DNA of 64,000 nt from Unio delphinus (GCA_029339505.1 JAQISU010000134.1:1662001-1726000), one strand, 5' to 3'; counted from the first letter of the stretch, positions 1 through 13,366 are shown. Numbers and translations are program-made. Notes: a model not told the origin generated them from the letters alone.

Positions 1-1716
1 ACTGTGCTAGTGTCAGTTTTGTACTGTATCTGATATACTGTGCTAGTGTCAGTTTTGTACTGTATCAGATATACTGTGCTAGTGTCAGTTTTGTACTGTA
101 TCAGATATACTGTGCTGGTGTCAGTTTTATACTGTATCAGATATACTGTGCTGGTGTCAGTTTTGTACTGTATCAGATATAATGTGCTGGTGTCAGTTTT
201 GTAACTGTGCTAGTGTCAGTTTTGTACTGTATGAGATATTCTGTGCTAGTGTCAGTTTTGTACTGTATGAGATATACTGTGCTAGTTTCAGTTTTGTACT
301 GTATGAGATATACTGTGCTAGTGTCAGTTTTGTACTGTATGAGATATACTGTGCTAGTGTCAGTTTTGTACTGTATCAGATATACTGTGCTAGTGTCAGT
401 TTTGTACTGTATCAGATATACTGTGCTAGTGTCAGTTTTGTACTGTATCATATACTGTGCTAGTGTCAGTTTTGTACTGTATGAGGTATACTGTGCTAGT
501 GTCAGTTTTGTACTGTATCAGATATACTGTGCTAGTGTCAGTTTTGTACTGTATCATATACTGTGCTAGTGTCAGTTTTGTATTGTATGAGATATACTGT
601 GCTAGTGTCAGTTTTGTATTGTATGAGATATACTGTGCTAGTGTCAGTTTTGTACTGTATGAGATATACTGTGCTAGTGTCAGTTTTGTACTGTATGAGA
701 TATACTGTGCTAGTTTCAGTTTTGTACTGTATGAGATATACTGTGCTAGTGTCAGTTTTGTACTGTATGAGATATACTGTGCTAGTGTCAGTTTTGTACT
801 GTATGAGATTTACTGTGCTAGTGTCAGTTTTGTACTGTATCAGATATACTGTGCTAGTGTCAGTTTTGTACTGTATCATATACTGTGCTAGTGTCAGTTT
901 TGTATTATATGAGATATACGGTGCTAGTGTCAGTTTTGTACTATATGAGATATACTGTGCTAGTGTCAGTTTTGTACTATATGAGATATACGGTGCTAGT
1001 GTCAGTTTTGTACTGTATCAGATATACTGTGCTAGTGTCAGTTTTGTACTATATGAGATATACGGTGCTAGTGTCAGTTTTGTACTGTATCAGATATACT
1101 GTGCTAGTGTCAGTTTTGTACTGTATGAGATATACTGTGCTAGTGTCAGTTTTGTACTGTATGAAATATACTGTGCTAGTGTCAGTTTTGTACTATATGA
1201 GATATACGGTGCTAGTGTCAGTTTTGTACTATATGAGATATACGGTGCTAGTGTCAGTTTTGTACTGTATCATATACTGTGCTAGTGTCAGTTTTGTACT
1301 ATATGAGATATACTGTGCTAGTGTCAGTTTTGTACTATATGAGATATACGGTGCTAGTGTCAGTTTTGTACTGTATCAGATATACTGTGCTAGTGTCAGT
1401 TTTGTACTATATGAGATATACGGTGCTAGTGTCAGTTTTGTACTGTATCAGATATACTGTGCTAGTGTCAGTTTTGTACTGTATGAGATATACTGTGCTA
1501 GTGTCAGTTTTGTACTGTATGAGATATACTGTGCTAGTGTCAGTTTTGTACTATATGAGATATACGGTGCTAGTGTCAGTTTTGTACTATATGAGATATA
1601 CGGTGCTAGTGTCAGTTTTGTACTGTATCAGATATACTGTGCTAGTGTCAGTTTTGTACTATATGAGATATACGGTGCTAGTGTCAGTTTTGTACTGTAT
1701 CAGATATACTGTGCTA
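1..1716. repeat. 36-bp minisatellite array, continuing past the left edge
   Basis: Tandem copies of a 36-bp unit containing GTGCTAGTGTCAGTTTTGTA, with single-base variants (GATAT/GAAAT, TACTGT/TACGGT, GTATGAG/GTATCAG/CTATATG). A 34-bp variant that loses GA (ATCATATACTG) occurs near 450, 557, 879 and 1272. Because 36 is a multiple of three, the array is open in several frames on both strands, and the 34-bp units only shift the frame. The block from about 880 to 1272 resembles the next block, suggesting a second-order period near 394 bp. I do not read it as coding. Confidence 0.95.
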
Positions 1717-2084
1717 TTTATTCATGCTGTAAGACATGTAATACATAACTGTTTTGCCTTGCCATCAATATGGAAGGGGCATTAGTGTTATTCTTATCCA
1801 TCCCTGTTCTTTTGATCCATATATCCATCTTATTTTGATTGCCTTTTATGTTTAAACCAGTCTCATGCACTTTTGACCACAGGGTATGTAGATGTACATA
1901 ATGTTGGGCTCTCGTTAGTCTACAAGACTGAGACAATGTTGTAACCTCACTGCAGCACATGTAATTTGTCGTCCATCAACATTACTATATTTGACTTGTC
2001 AAAAACCATGTGGCAAATTCGGATAAAGATTTCTATGAATGATTTCACAGAACATGATGTAGAATAATTATGTATTCGGTTGCT
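1717..2084. other. Unique flank, nothing recognised
   Basis: Single-copy-looking sequence between two repeat arrays. No splice-bounded exon, RNA gene or transposon end is visible. Confidence 0.5.
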
Positions 2085-3930
2085 TCCGGAGCAATAATGT
2101 GGCTACCATAGTAACCAGTTCGGAAGAACTATTTCTTACATCTTCCAAACTGCAGAGTCCATTTTGATCAGACTTAGTAAGAATATCTTTTGATATTTTC
2201 TATCAAAATTGCGGTTAGGATGGCTTTACTAACAGCAGTGTTGCTACCATAGTAACAGTGTGGAAACCATATTTTACATTTCTCAGCCAATTTCAATCAA
2301 ATGTTGTAGGAATGTTTATTAGGATATACTCTACAGAAATTATATATCATCTAGCAGTGGTATGACTTCCTAAGCAACTGAGTGGAAAATCTGTTTTTGA
2401 CTTATTTAGAATGCCTGAGTCAATTTAAATCAACTTAGTTGCTGTGTATTTTAAGCACATGATCTTCAAACGTGGTTGCTGTGTATTTTAAGGACGTGAT
2501 CTGTCAAACATGGTTGCCAAATATTTTAAGGACATGATCTGTCAAACTTGGTCGATGTATATTTTACAATTGTGACCAGTGTGTCTCAGTTAACAATTGT
2601 GTTACTTCCATGGTAACCATGTGGAAAACCGATTTTCATTATTTTCAGAAAGGCTGAGAAACATGTGATCAAATTTTGTTGCAGTGTTTATTTGGTAATG
2701 CTTTATTAATAATTGTGTTAAAGTGGCTACCCTATCAGTGATGTGGCTTTCCTAGCAACTGATTGGAGAACTTGTTTTCAAGTTCTTCTGTACAATGAGT
2801 GATTAGTTTCCTTGAACTTAATACAACATTGTAGTTCACATGTCTGCAAGACCAGCAGAGTTTATGGTGTATTCCTGGGTACAATGGGTGCAGTTTTTCA
2901 TATGTTATCCATCAGATTACTAAAAAATATTCAATTTACTCTACAACCCAAAAAATACTTTCAAAGATTGGGGGTCCCAAGTTGCCGAATGGTCTAAAGC
3001 GCTTTCCGTTACGGATCATTGCCATCTCACCTCTATCTGCGTGGGTTCGAGTCTTAGATTCGGCTAATGTAGGTGTGTGAGAAAGCTTGCCAGTAGCTTC
3101 TCGTGGGTGGGTGGTTCTTTCCTAGGGTTCTTCCTCCACAAATAATACTGGCCGCCATGTATAGCCTATCGTTTGCTGAAAAATGGCGTTACACTCTACA
3201 AAAACAAACAAACTTTCAAAGATTCGAATCTTCCGGAGCAGTTGTATGTACAAATTTTCAACTTCTCTAGAATGGACTCAGTACCGTGCATCTTAAAACA
3301 TTTTTTTAAAATTTAAACTGTCTAATGTGGCTGCCTTAGCAACATTGTAACTGCCATATGGAAAGCATATTTTGATAACTTTTTCTAAACGGATGAGTCA
3401 GTTTTGATCCATCTTTTTTCTTACGATACATTCCATAAAATTGCATACGGGGGTGGGGATCCACTATTAATGAGTTGACTTCCATAGCAACCAGGTAGAA
3501 AACTTGGTTGTGTGACTTTTCCAGCATGGCTGAGCCAGTTTCAGTCAAATTTGGTAGCAATATTTGTTATGACATGCTCTATCAATGTTGTACTGGGTGG
3601 CTCCCATAGCAGCAATGTGTCTTCCATAAGATACCAGATTGAAGACCTATTTTATCTTCTCCATAACCCTCAGACACTTTATATCAAACGTGGTAGGAAT
3701 ACTTATTAGAATATGTTGTATCAGAATTTTGCGCTGGGCGGATGCTAGAATTTGATTTGACACCTTTGTCAACCAGTTATACAACTTATTTTCAACTTCT
3801 CTAAAACAGTTCAGCCATTTTAGATCAAAATTGGTAGGATCGTTTTCAGGATATACAGTATAAAAATATTCTTTCCGAAGTGGCTCCTGTTGTGCTTGTG
3901 TCGCTTCCTTTGCAGACGGAGTGGGGTGGA
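2085..3930. repeat. Ancient degenerate tandem repeat, monomer about 125-147 bp
   Basis: A diverged block recurs with the sense 'ccatagcaacc ... tggaaaac ... ttttc ... gaatggctgagtcaattttgatcaaa ... gtaggaat ... aggatatgctctat'. The anchor segment (CCATAGTAACC-like) can be seen near 2107, 2247, 2367, 2607, 2750, 3350, 3480, 3622, 3765 and 3905. Spacings run about 114-147 bp or twice that. Copies are old, with many substitutions and indels. A younger SINE interrupts the array at 2970-3211. A further weak copy may lie near 5040-5125. Confidence 0.7.
2970..3211 (+). mobile_element. tRNA-derived SINE, family A, full-length copy
   Basis: The head is tRNA(Leu/Ser)-like. It has an A box (GTTGCCGAATGGTCTAAAGC, diverged from TGGCCGAGTGG) and a B box (GGGTTCGAGTC), followed by a body ending 'ctggccgccatgtatagcc ... 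aaatggcgttac' and an A/C-rich tail. A perfect 13-bp target duplication ACTTTCAAAGATT flanks it at 2957-2969 and 3212-3224, which fixes the ends. It sits inside the older degenerate repeat. Confidence 0.9.
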
Positions 3931-4601
3931 TATCTGTGTTTAGAAGATGATCACCCGGATAGAGTGAAATAATAATAATAATAATAAAAATATGAAAAAT
4001 AATGAATGAAAAAAATGAAGATCTGTGTAGTTATTTAAAATAGAACAAAACAAGTAACCATATACAGAATAAAAGAATTTGATTAAATAGATCAAGAAAA
4101 TAGAATTGTACAAGACACTTGAAGGAAACACTAATACTAGAAGTTAATTACGAAAAGTTTTTTTTTAAAAGTACAATTAGCAGTTCAGTTTGTACAGAGA
4201 TGACAAATCCCATCATAAAATTGACTAAGCATTTTGAACTTGATTGTCCAGAATGACTGCATGGCCTGATCTGAATGCTGACCACCCTTCAGAATCAACG
4301 TAGCTTTTTGATTCGAGATGACTTGTGCAGCAACACTCTGTTCCCTCTGGTCTTTGCTGTCCGTTCAGCGTGGATTCGTTAATACACCAGTGATGCTTTC
4401 TATTCACTGTGGAATCTTTCTATCCAAAGTTCCAACGTTAATGACGTGAAGCTGGTTCCCTTTGAAATAAGATAAAGCAAGCTAAATTCATGGTCTACAA
4501 AATTCCCTGGAATTACTAACATTCCATATCTTGTCCCTTTCGGACTTTAGCCATATTATATTACAAATGGACACTTACTGCTGACAAGGTTTTAGGGCAG
4601 C

Positions 4602-4605
<4 letters not shown>
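3931..4605. other. Intergenic, short (ATA)n only
   Basis: Apart from a short (ATA)n near 3969-3988 and AT-rich sequence, nothing is recognised. The short open frames here have no family resemblance. Confidence 0.5.

Positions 4606-4695
<90 letters not shown>
4606..4695. repeat. (TA)n microsatellite
   Basis: About 90 bp of uninterrupted TA dinucleotide. The Tyr-Ile repeat frame it creates is an artefact. Confidence 0.97.
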
Positions 4696-4697
<2 letters not shown>

Positions 4698-5352
4698 GCT
4701 ATTTTGACTAATTTCTGACACGTACACATACGGCTGATGATAAATATATGTATGGCCCTTGAAATTCTTGATAAACAACAAAGGCTTCGCAGGTCAACCT
4801 GACACAGCTATCGAACGAACATCATTAAGTAGATATCAAGCCTAAACCAGATAGATTAGAGTGTCGTAACTATCACCGCTTATTGGTTAATTCCGTGTTA
4901 AACCTCGTATATTAACTTTGTGTCACGATGACATCTACACGTTACAATTATCCGTTAATTCGTATTGTTCCTGTCTGGGTCAATTTTTAATAAATTTGGT
5001 TGGAGATTGTCTTGAATATGTATGATCAAAATTCTGTTCTGGATTGCGCCCCTAGCATAGATGAAACTTCTACAGCAACCATATTGAAAGTCAATTTGCA
5101 ATTTATCCTCCTGAGCTTCTGAACCAGTTTTTTTTCTTCTTCAAAATATTTATCAGAACACACCATATCAAACTCAATTTGTTTGGTTAAGTCCTAACAT
5201 TTCACGTTCATGCGTCGATTCCAATGTGCCAACCAACCCAGCTGATGTTACTCAGTTGAAACACGGCTACTCAACAGCTGGAAAATCATTCCTGACATGG
5301 TTGCAGTTCAAGTCAGTATCTAATTACTACAACAGTTTTGAGAAATAGCTCT
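4696..5352. other. Intergenic, possible relic of the 2085-3930 repeat
   Basis: No gene is seen. The segment near 5040-5125 ('cttctacagcaaccatattgaaa ... gcttctgaaccagttt') resembles one worn unit of the degenerate repeat to the left. Confidence 0.4.
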
Positions 5353-5363
5353 CTGTCACTGCT

Positions 5364-5596
5364 GGGGCCCCGAGTGGCCGAGTGGTCTAAAGCGCTGTCC
5401 GTTACGGATCACTGCCATCTCACATCTGTTTGCGTGAGTTCGAGTCTAAGATTCGGCTAATGCATTTATGTGAGAAAGCTTGCCAGCAGCTTCTCGTGGG
5501 TCGTTGGTTCTTTCGGGGTTCTTCCTCCACCAATAATACTGGCCGCCATGTATAGTATATATTGTGCTGAAAAATGGCATTAAACCATAAAAGAAC
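5364..5596 (+). mobile_element. tRNA-derived SINE, family A, full-length copy
   Basis: The A box TGGCCGAGTGGTCTAAAGCG and a B box (GAGTTCGAGTC) are followed by the family A body to 'aaaatggcattaaaccataaaag'. An 11-bp target duplication CTGTCACTGCT flanks it at 5353-5363 and 5597-5607. Confidence 0.92.
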
Positions 5597-5607
5597 CTGT
5601 CACTGCT

Positions 5608-6389
5608 TTTCAATCCCTCCCATAGCCCCCTGTCACTACTTTTCAATGCCTCACACATCTCCGTCAACATTTTGTTTGTTTTTGCACAGAATAAAAATAA
5701 AAGGGACTTCGTATCAAATGCACAAGCGATTAATTTTTCAGTACGATACTTGCTGAGATTACGTTTATATTTCGTACCAGACAGCGAGTCCAATTTTCGA
5801 TGAATCGTTAATATTTGAATTTATCAATTTCATTCAAGATACTTAATGCGATCATTAAAATTGTATGTAAGAATTTTTCTTTTCTATTATTTATTGAGAG
5901 ACAAACGTATGTAATATCAGTACTATAAAAGAAAACAATTTCGTTGAAAATGTAAGATTTGCTTGTATGGGGGAAACAATCAGAAAAATACTTCTCGTCT
6001 AGCAAAGAAAAGCTACTTTTAGAAAGTTATCGCCATTAAGAATTTTCTTTCCGAAGGATTGCGTGGTTTTATGACATTTTTGGCACAACGGTATTTACTG
6101 AAGATGGGATCATAGAACTGGTAGAGACGTATCGACGCATTAGCCCCACCCCCACACGACCAACAAACATCTGTCTTGTGGAACATACGTAAAAGAAAGC
6201 TTCTTTTTTATTTTTCGTAACAAGGAATATACTAATAGTTAAGGAAATGAGAGGCAGTTTCATGCATTCGTTTGCTCTATGTCATATAGCAAGTTGATAG
6301 GCTCAATTCAAGCCTCAGCCATGATGAATGCTACGAGTCGATACATTCGAAGGCATACAAATGAAATGTAGTTTTTTGTATTACAAAAA
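5608..6389. other. Intergenic, nothing recognised
   Basis: AT-rich sequence with short random frames on both strands. No splice sites paired with a conserved-looking peptide were found. Confidence 0.5.
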
Positions 6390-6760
6390 TTACCTATATA
6401 TTTTGAGTATGATTAACTTAAATATTGTATATAAATAAGTAAGACCTGATGTGTGTACCGTATCCAGTCCCGGATTACCCATTAGGCAGAGTAGGCAACT
6501 GCCTATGGGCCCCGCGACTTTTATTGGCCCCATCAAGGGCCCCCATAAGACCGTGACCGTGGGTCTGGGGCCCCAAAAGTTTGACTGCCTATGGGCCTCC
6601 ACGGTGCTTAATCCGGCGCTGACCGTATCTAAATGGTAAGCATTTGTCGTCATTAGTAGTCCCACATGGGCGGTGACCGTACAATGAATGAAATATCATT
6701 CAGACCTTTTGTTTGCCGATTTGTTTCTTGAGCTATTCCTATCTAAAAACTTGTTAGAGC
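6390..6760. repeat. Dispersed duplicate of 9805-9975, interrupted by a MITE
   Basis: Starting at 'tattttgagtatgattaacttaaat', this stretch matches 9805-9975 in the same orientation, through 'ctaaatggtaag ... gtcgtca' and 'cattcagac...ttgtttgcc', to 'tttcttgag..attcc'. The match is broken by the 157-bp insertion at 6465-6621. The identity of the parent repeat is unknown. Confidence 0.75.
6465..6621. mobile_element. hAT-type MITE, 157 bp
   Basis: The termini are imperfect inverted repeats: CAGTCCCGGATTACCC on the left and CAGCGCCGGATTAAGC as the complement of the right end. A perfect 8-bp target duplication ACCGTATC lies at 6457-6464 and 6622-6629. Eight-bp duplications and CAG-type ends are typical of hAT elements. 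Inside, GACTGCCTATGGGCC-like segments are repeated. There is no transposase coding capacity. Confidence 0.88.
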
Positions 6761-6766
6761 CACTGC

Positions 6767-6768
<2 letters not shown>

Positions 6769-6821
<53 letters not shown>
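6769..6821. repeat. (ATA)n microsatellite
   Basis: About 17 ATA trinucleotides in a row. Confidence 0.96.
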
Positions 6822-9804
6822 CATTTTTCAAACGAGGATCACATATTTGATCATGATCGGAGATTACGCTCGGTATTTGATGATCTTGGTTCAATTAGGT
6901 TAGATATATAATCTGGAGAAAAACCATTTAAAGACTTATATGTCATGACGACTTTAAAAAAGAATACTTTTTTGTATAGGAAGCCATTGCAGACGTGACA
7001 ACAAAACATTTGAGGGAGTCATAACAGGTAAGTTTCAGTACTATTCGGGCTGCCCTTTTCTTCTATTTATCAATTTTGGACCGATTATAATTAAATGTTT
7101 TTTCCCCCAAGATGGTACAGCGTTTTTAAAATGAATGAAGATTGCACCAGTAAGATTGCCTGATTCTGCTGCTAGTAGTCATAGGTCAATACGTTTTGTC
7201 AATGCAATTTGAAATGAATGATTCTGTTGAAAATCTGATCGTGATTTGTGGAGGAATTGGTACTTGTCAGGATATCTGAAAATATGCTTGCTGACATGTT
7301 TTTGTTTTTTTTTAAAATATGCTTGCTGACATGTTTTTTTTTTTAAAATATGCTTGCTGACATGTTTATTCCACTGATTTTTAGAGTACAGATAGAACGT
7401 AAATGGTTCGATAGTTAGGTGGATCATTCTTTTCATTTCCATTATGAATTGCGAATATTTTATACTTAACTGTAGCATCACTTCCTGTAAATTCTCAGAG
7501 TCATTGAAGTTAGCATAATTATTTGTAATTTATAATGGAAATGAAACGACTCTTTCAACTATTCTGAGATTGATAAAGCCAAAATTGTCAGAGTTTTGTG
7601 GTGAGTTCCATCTAGACCAGCTGATTTGTTGGTCAACTTTACTGAGAATACCAACATTTATTGTTATTAACGGAATGTTGACACGAACCTGATCGGGTAT
7701 CCTTTCTTTCACAAATTTAGTTTGTCTAAGTTAGGTTCTGTAAATTAGACCTGTCAAGTGTTTGGGATATGTCAGTAAACAAGAGGTTCATTTGGTTTGC
7801 AATATCGAGCTAATCGGTGCAAGTAGTGTTAAATTTCACATGGAACTAGATGTGCAGGTTTCGTTTAAGTTAAATTTAGCAAGTGATTCAAGGTGGATCT
7901 CAAATAGGAATTTGAGTTGAGATTGATATGTTACAAGCCTTTCGTTTTCAGACCCAAGAAAATGCACAGTTCACTTTCTTCCCATTTGTTGTAGGAATGA
8001 AGACAGATTTATTAGTTATTCCCGAGTCTGAGGAAGAGAATTTAAAACCTTGGCAGGTACATTTAGAATTAGTACTTTGCAAAGAGAGACGGTCGAAACA
8101 AATATCTCCAAAAACATGATACTTATTATTAACTCGGTTATATGGTTACAATCACTGTACCTAGATGGAGCTTGTCACGCTGTAAGGAACAATACCCAGA
8201 TTGCAACATGTATATACTAGACCCTGAGGCTGATAATTTCGTGTCATAAATGTACGAAGGTCGTCAGTCTTGTGAACAATGATGTGTCACGCCAGTTATT
8301 TAACATGGTCATAGAAACTCTTTACTGGCCAAGCATGTTATAACATGGCCATAACATGATTCACGTGTAAGTGATGAAATCCCATGTTTTGATCAAAGGA
8401 ACATCAAGTGGGGGTCGTAATTCACTGTTGATAGACTGCCGCCGAGGGGCACTGTCTGCTCATTATGTGAATCAGGGGTGAATCAACATCCTCTCGGAGT
8501 TTAGCAAGGCATGGCCACCATTTGGAATCGCAAGTTTAAATATATTGTCTTGAGAACTAAAGTTTGTAAAGTTTTCTTTTGAGACTGTCATTGGCTGCAC
8601 GATTGTATGACTTCACATGTACCTCGCTTGAAAGTTCTCAGGTAGTTATTTTGATCTGTTTAGAAATGTTCATATCTTTAATTAGTTCGTGTTGTGTTGT
8701 CAGTTATTGGCTGACTCCTGTCTGTCTGATTAGTGGCTGTTTCATTAACAGACGTTTGGCATTTTGTATTAGCTTTTATCAATTCGATGACATTTTTGTT
8801 TTGTTCAAAAATATATCTTTTTTTCTTTTTTGTTTAAAGTTTAGCATCTAGCATTTGGTGTTTGATTTCTTAATTTGTTTTCAGGTTCAATTGTCGAACA
8901 CAACCATGCGTTTTGGGATGCTGGATATTTGGTCATTTATGTTTGGAAATTTTGATTCTGTAAGTTTAATGTTTAACAGAATTAGTATTTGGTTTAAAAT
9001 GACCATTGTACAAGCATGCATTTTATTTTATCGAAGCCTGAATCGTTCTAAGGTCTTTAGGTATTTTTCTATATAAAGTACGGAATCAGAATCTTTACTG
9101 GGTCTGTTCTACTAATACCAATACAAGTACGATGGCACGCAAATGGTACACCTTGTCATATTTTTTAAATTTGTTTTTACTTTCCTATTGATTTACAGCT
9201 ACACTTATACTTATTATCAGACTCAGCTTCTGTGTGTTTTTCATCCGGGTTCGTCGAGGTTTTATGTCTGTTTCACATGTATTATACTGTCGTCTGCAGT
9301 ACTTGGCTCGTTCTATTTTTCATCGAAAGTATCGGAATATGCATCAATGCTTTTTTCATCTGGTTCGTCGTTTTCCTGTTTTGCATTATGGTCATCACTT
9401 GTTTTGAATGTGCAAGATGGATTTTTGACAGGCATGGATTCTTTTTCTTTCTGTCGTATTGATTCTGTTGATTGTCTCCTTTATTTTCGAACTTTTAAAC
9501 GCTGTACCTCATTGATGAGCATGTTACTAATGAAATGTGCAGCCCTGTCAAAAGACGCCTTGTTATGGTTGGGCAAATCAATACACATGTAGGAACAAAT
9601 CATATCTCTGTATTGAATTTTGTTGTAAAGAGAGAAATCACTGATTAAAGATGTATATTTGCGTCGTAATTCCGTGTTAACTTTTGCAAGATCTGGATCG
9701 GTTTTAACTGGTACAGAGTGATGGTCGCAGATTCTCTATTTAGGGTTTGATAAATTTGAAGTATGCAAGTGAAAATTAGTATTTTTGTTAGTTTTATTTT
9801 TACC
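6822..9804. other. Intergenic; small 31-35-bp triplication at 7279-7364
   Basis: Three copies of AAAATATGCTTGCTGACATG followed by a T run start at 7279, 7314 and 7345. The rest holds several T-rich open frames (for example 8579-8851, 8855-9076 and 9143-9592). Their hydrophobic Phe/Ser/Leu composition is what T-rich random DNA gives. I see no domain, homology or splice pattern that supports a gene. Confidence 0.5.
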
Positions 9805-9975
9805 CACATATTTTGAGTATAACTAACTTAAATACTGTACATTAACAAGACAAAACGTATGTACCGAGTCTAAATGGTAAGTGTCGTCAGTTTTAGTGCC
9901 ACTTAGTCAGTGCCTTACAATCAATGAAGACTCATTCAGACTTTGTGTTTGCCTAAGATATTTCTTGAGTTCTTC
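9805..9975. repeat. Dispersed repeat copy with the empty MITE site
   Basis: Paralogue of 6390-6760. At 9863-9870 the sequence reads ACCGAGTC once, directly continued by 'taaatggtaag'. This is the pre-insertion state of the hAT MITE site at 6457-6629. Confidence 0.75.
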
Positions 9976-10531
9976 CAATCTCAAAATCAATACAATTACG
10001 TGACGATTTCATCCCTACAGAACTCCAGTTGCTTGATAAATTACTATAAAGACCCTTGTGATCGGCTAGGAACCAATGAAAAGAAAGACAGACAATCGTG
10101 ACAGAAAAACATGTGTCGGTTTTGTTTTGCATTCGATTATCCTCTGAACTATTCACCTCTCTATATTTGTTTAATCATGCAAAGATCCGTAGTTAACGTG
10201 GACGTATTAACGCACAGGGAATTAACAGGATTATCTCTGAAATGTGGCTAGCCTTATAAAAGAAAAGTCTGATTCCTTGTTTAACAGTGACGCTTTTTCT
10301 CATCATTTTGTTTAATATAGAATATAACTTAACTTACACACGTGCAATCGTATAAACGAGTGGGTGTGTTTTGTGTACAGACTGTGATTCGTCTCGTTTT
10401 ATGGGGTAGCGAAACTGTATACATGATCTAAACCCAAACAATCTAATCGTCGACACCTAGCTTCCGACAATGTTGTGCAGTTTTCTATTACTGATAATGA
10501 CAAACTTTTTAGATCAGGTACGTAGTCCAGC

Positions 10532-10534
<3 letters not shown>
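9976..10534. other. Intergenic, nothing recognised
   Basis: No gene or repeat boundary is seen. Confidence 0.5.

Positions 10535-10612
<78 letters not shown>
10535..10612. repeat. (CT)n microsatellite
   Basis: About 78 bp of CT dinucleotide with one CG interruption near 10593. Confidence 0.96.
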
Positions 10613-10613
<1 letters not shown>

Positions 10614-11319
10614 CGTTTGTTTTCTGTACTGCTAAATTAATTAGATATTGCAGTTATTTAACGATTTGTTTACATATATATCGCGTAATGCACGTGTCAG
10701 TATTTGGTATCATGCAATAGATATATCAATATTTGGTCTCGTGTAATACCTGCACCAGTTGTTGGTATCACGTGATACTTGCAGGGACGGATTGGATTAT
10801 TCCATTTAGCACACTCAGCATGTGCTTTAGACACCTGTCCAACATAGGCACATAACACAAAATCAAAATGAACCCTTTTCGTTAGCTTTCAATGTCATTA
10901 TTTTATGATTTTTTACATTTTTTTTAAAACATTTTTTAGGATTGAGGAAAGGAGGAGGATTTTCAGTTCTTATAAGGGCTCTGGGTATTTTTTTTTTATC
11001 AATATTTGGTATCATACACATATATGAATCTGTCTCTGTGTGAGTTGGATATACCTTTAATAATCTTGTTTGTCGAATTGGATTTGGTTACATGTGTGAA
11101 AATAAAATAACAATGTTGGTATCTGGACTAATTATTGATATTGATTTAAAACTTACAACATTCTTAAAATGAAATAAACCCCGTATATCTGCCCCCCCCC
11201 CCCCACCCAACCCCTTCTAGACTCCGTGAATAACACAGACCCAATACGCGGTCCTGAATGTTGTAAAAGGGCACAAGTAAAGCAAACTTTAATTGTTGGT
11301 ATGTGTCCCTTGATTAAGT
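10613..11319. other. Intergenic, poly-C run
   Basis: A homopolymeric C run lies at about 11191-11204. 'gcagggacggattggatt' near 10783 looks like one end of a transposon, but no partner end or target duplication was found. Confidence 0.45.
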
Positions 11320-11332
11320 TCCATCTGAGGTT

Positions 11333-11568
11333 GTTACAGAGTTGGACACCATTTTCAGCACACGATAGGCTATAAATGGTGGCCATTATAAAAGGTGGAG
11401 GAAGAACCCAGGAAAATCCAATAAAGAACCACCTACCCACAAGAAGCTACTAGCAAGCTTTATCACGTACCCACATCGGCTGAACCAAAGACTCGAACCC
11501 ATGCAGACAGATGTCAGATGCAGGGATACGTAACGGTGCGCTTTATACCAATAGGTCACTGGGGTCCC
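11333..11568 (-). mobile_element. tRNA-derived SINE, family A, reverse copy
   Basis: Read on the minus strand it begins GGGACCCCAGTGACC and carries the B box GGGTTCGAGTC and the family A body, ending 'gctgaaaatggtgtcc'. A 13-bp target duplication TCCATCTGAGGTT flanks it at 11320-11332 and 11569-11581. Confidence 0.9.
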
Positions 11569-11734
11569 TCCATCTGAGGTTTTGGGGAGCTTAAAATAAT
11601 GACGAGTATATCATTACCATTTTGTCAATATCTTTATATGTATGTCTTTTTATTGTTGCTGGTGGTGGTGGTTGTGTGGTATTGTGTTATATAAACCTAT
11701 TCAGACTTGTGTATCAGGATTGCGATGAATGTTC

Positions 11735-12557
<823 letters not shown>

Positions 12558-12608
<51 letters not shown>
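12558..12608. repeat. (CA)n microsatellite
   Basis: About 51 bp of uninterrupted CA dinucleotide. Confidence 0.97.
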
Positions 12609-12610
<2 letters not shown>

Positions 12611-13366
12611 TGATATACCCTAACAACAGTCTAATCAACACTGTCTGGGTTAAAACCTTCAGCTGCAGGCTTGCGACCAATATACCTTATCATACGCAAC
12701 TGCTGGTGTTTGGTCTCAATCTCGAAATTTAGCGTTTGCATTTTAAAATGTTCATAAACTGAAGTTATCGGTTAACTAGTTTCCAGTAGTAAAATAGTTT
12801 CCCCCTCCCCCTGATATTATCCTCAATGATTGCACCACTTCAATTACATGTCGCCAAATATATGTTGTCGATTATTTTTGACCTTTCTGTGTTTAATACA
12901 GAAATAGACCCGCCATGAGAATTTTACTTTAAGGAATGAAGACAATGGACGGCAACACGATCAAACCCAGAAAACAGAATTAACTTACTGTATTTATATG
13001 CCAAATTACTGTTTGGTTCATCCAATCCAGATATATTTCTCATTAACTATATTATAGATATCGACGTAGACAATATATTTACTGTTTACGGAGTGGATTT
13101 GGGGTGGGGGTGGAGGGTACAAAAAAAATGACAAACTGCAGTATTTCGTGATTTTTTGGGAGTTGTGATCTTACAAATTAGTATGTAAAATTTGGTTAAC
13201 GTGCGAGAATCACGACCAGAATTGAATAGGTTTGAGTTATAACAGACTAGACTGAACAATAAATAAATAAATGTATTCAGTAATACACAGAATATATACC
13301 GTTAAATTGTGTAATGAAAGAGTGATTTTATTATATCATTTGACTGCCGTATAAATAAAGTTGTCA
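12609..13366. other. Intergenic, nothing recognised
   Basis: AT-rich with a short G-rich tract near 13098-13120. No gene is seen. Confidence 0.5.

Noticed and set aside
173..1785. Long open frames of up to 287 codons on both strands
   Set aside because: They are translations of the 36-bp minisatellite. Unit length divisible by three keeps the frames open, and there is no unique sequence or splice context.
4575..4781. Frame with a long Tyr-Ile dipeptide run (also at 11622-11940 and 16315-16597)
   Set aside because: This is (TA)n microsatellite read as protein.
9143..9592. 149-codon frame on the plus strand
   Set aside because: The Phe/Ser/Leu-rich composition matches T-rich DNA, an overlapping second frame exists, and no domain or splice evidence supports it.
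10783..10990. Possible transposon end 'gcagggacggattgg'
   Set aside because: No inverted partner or target duplication could be found on the right.
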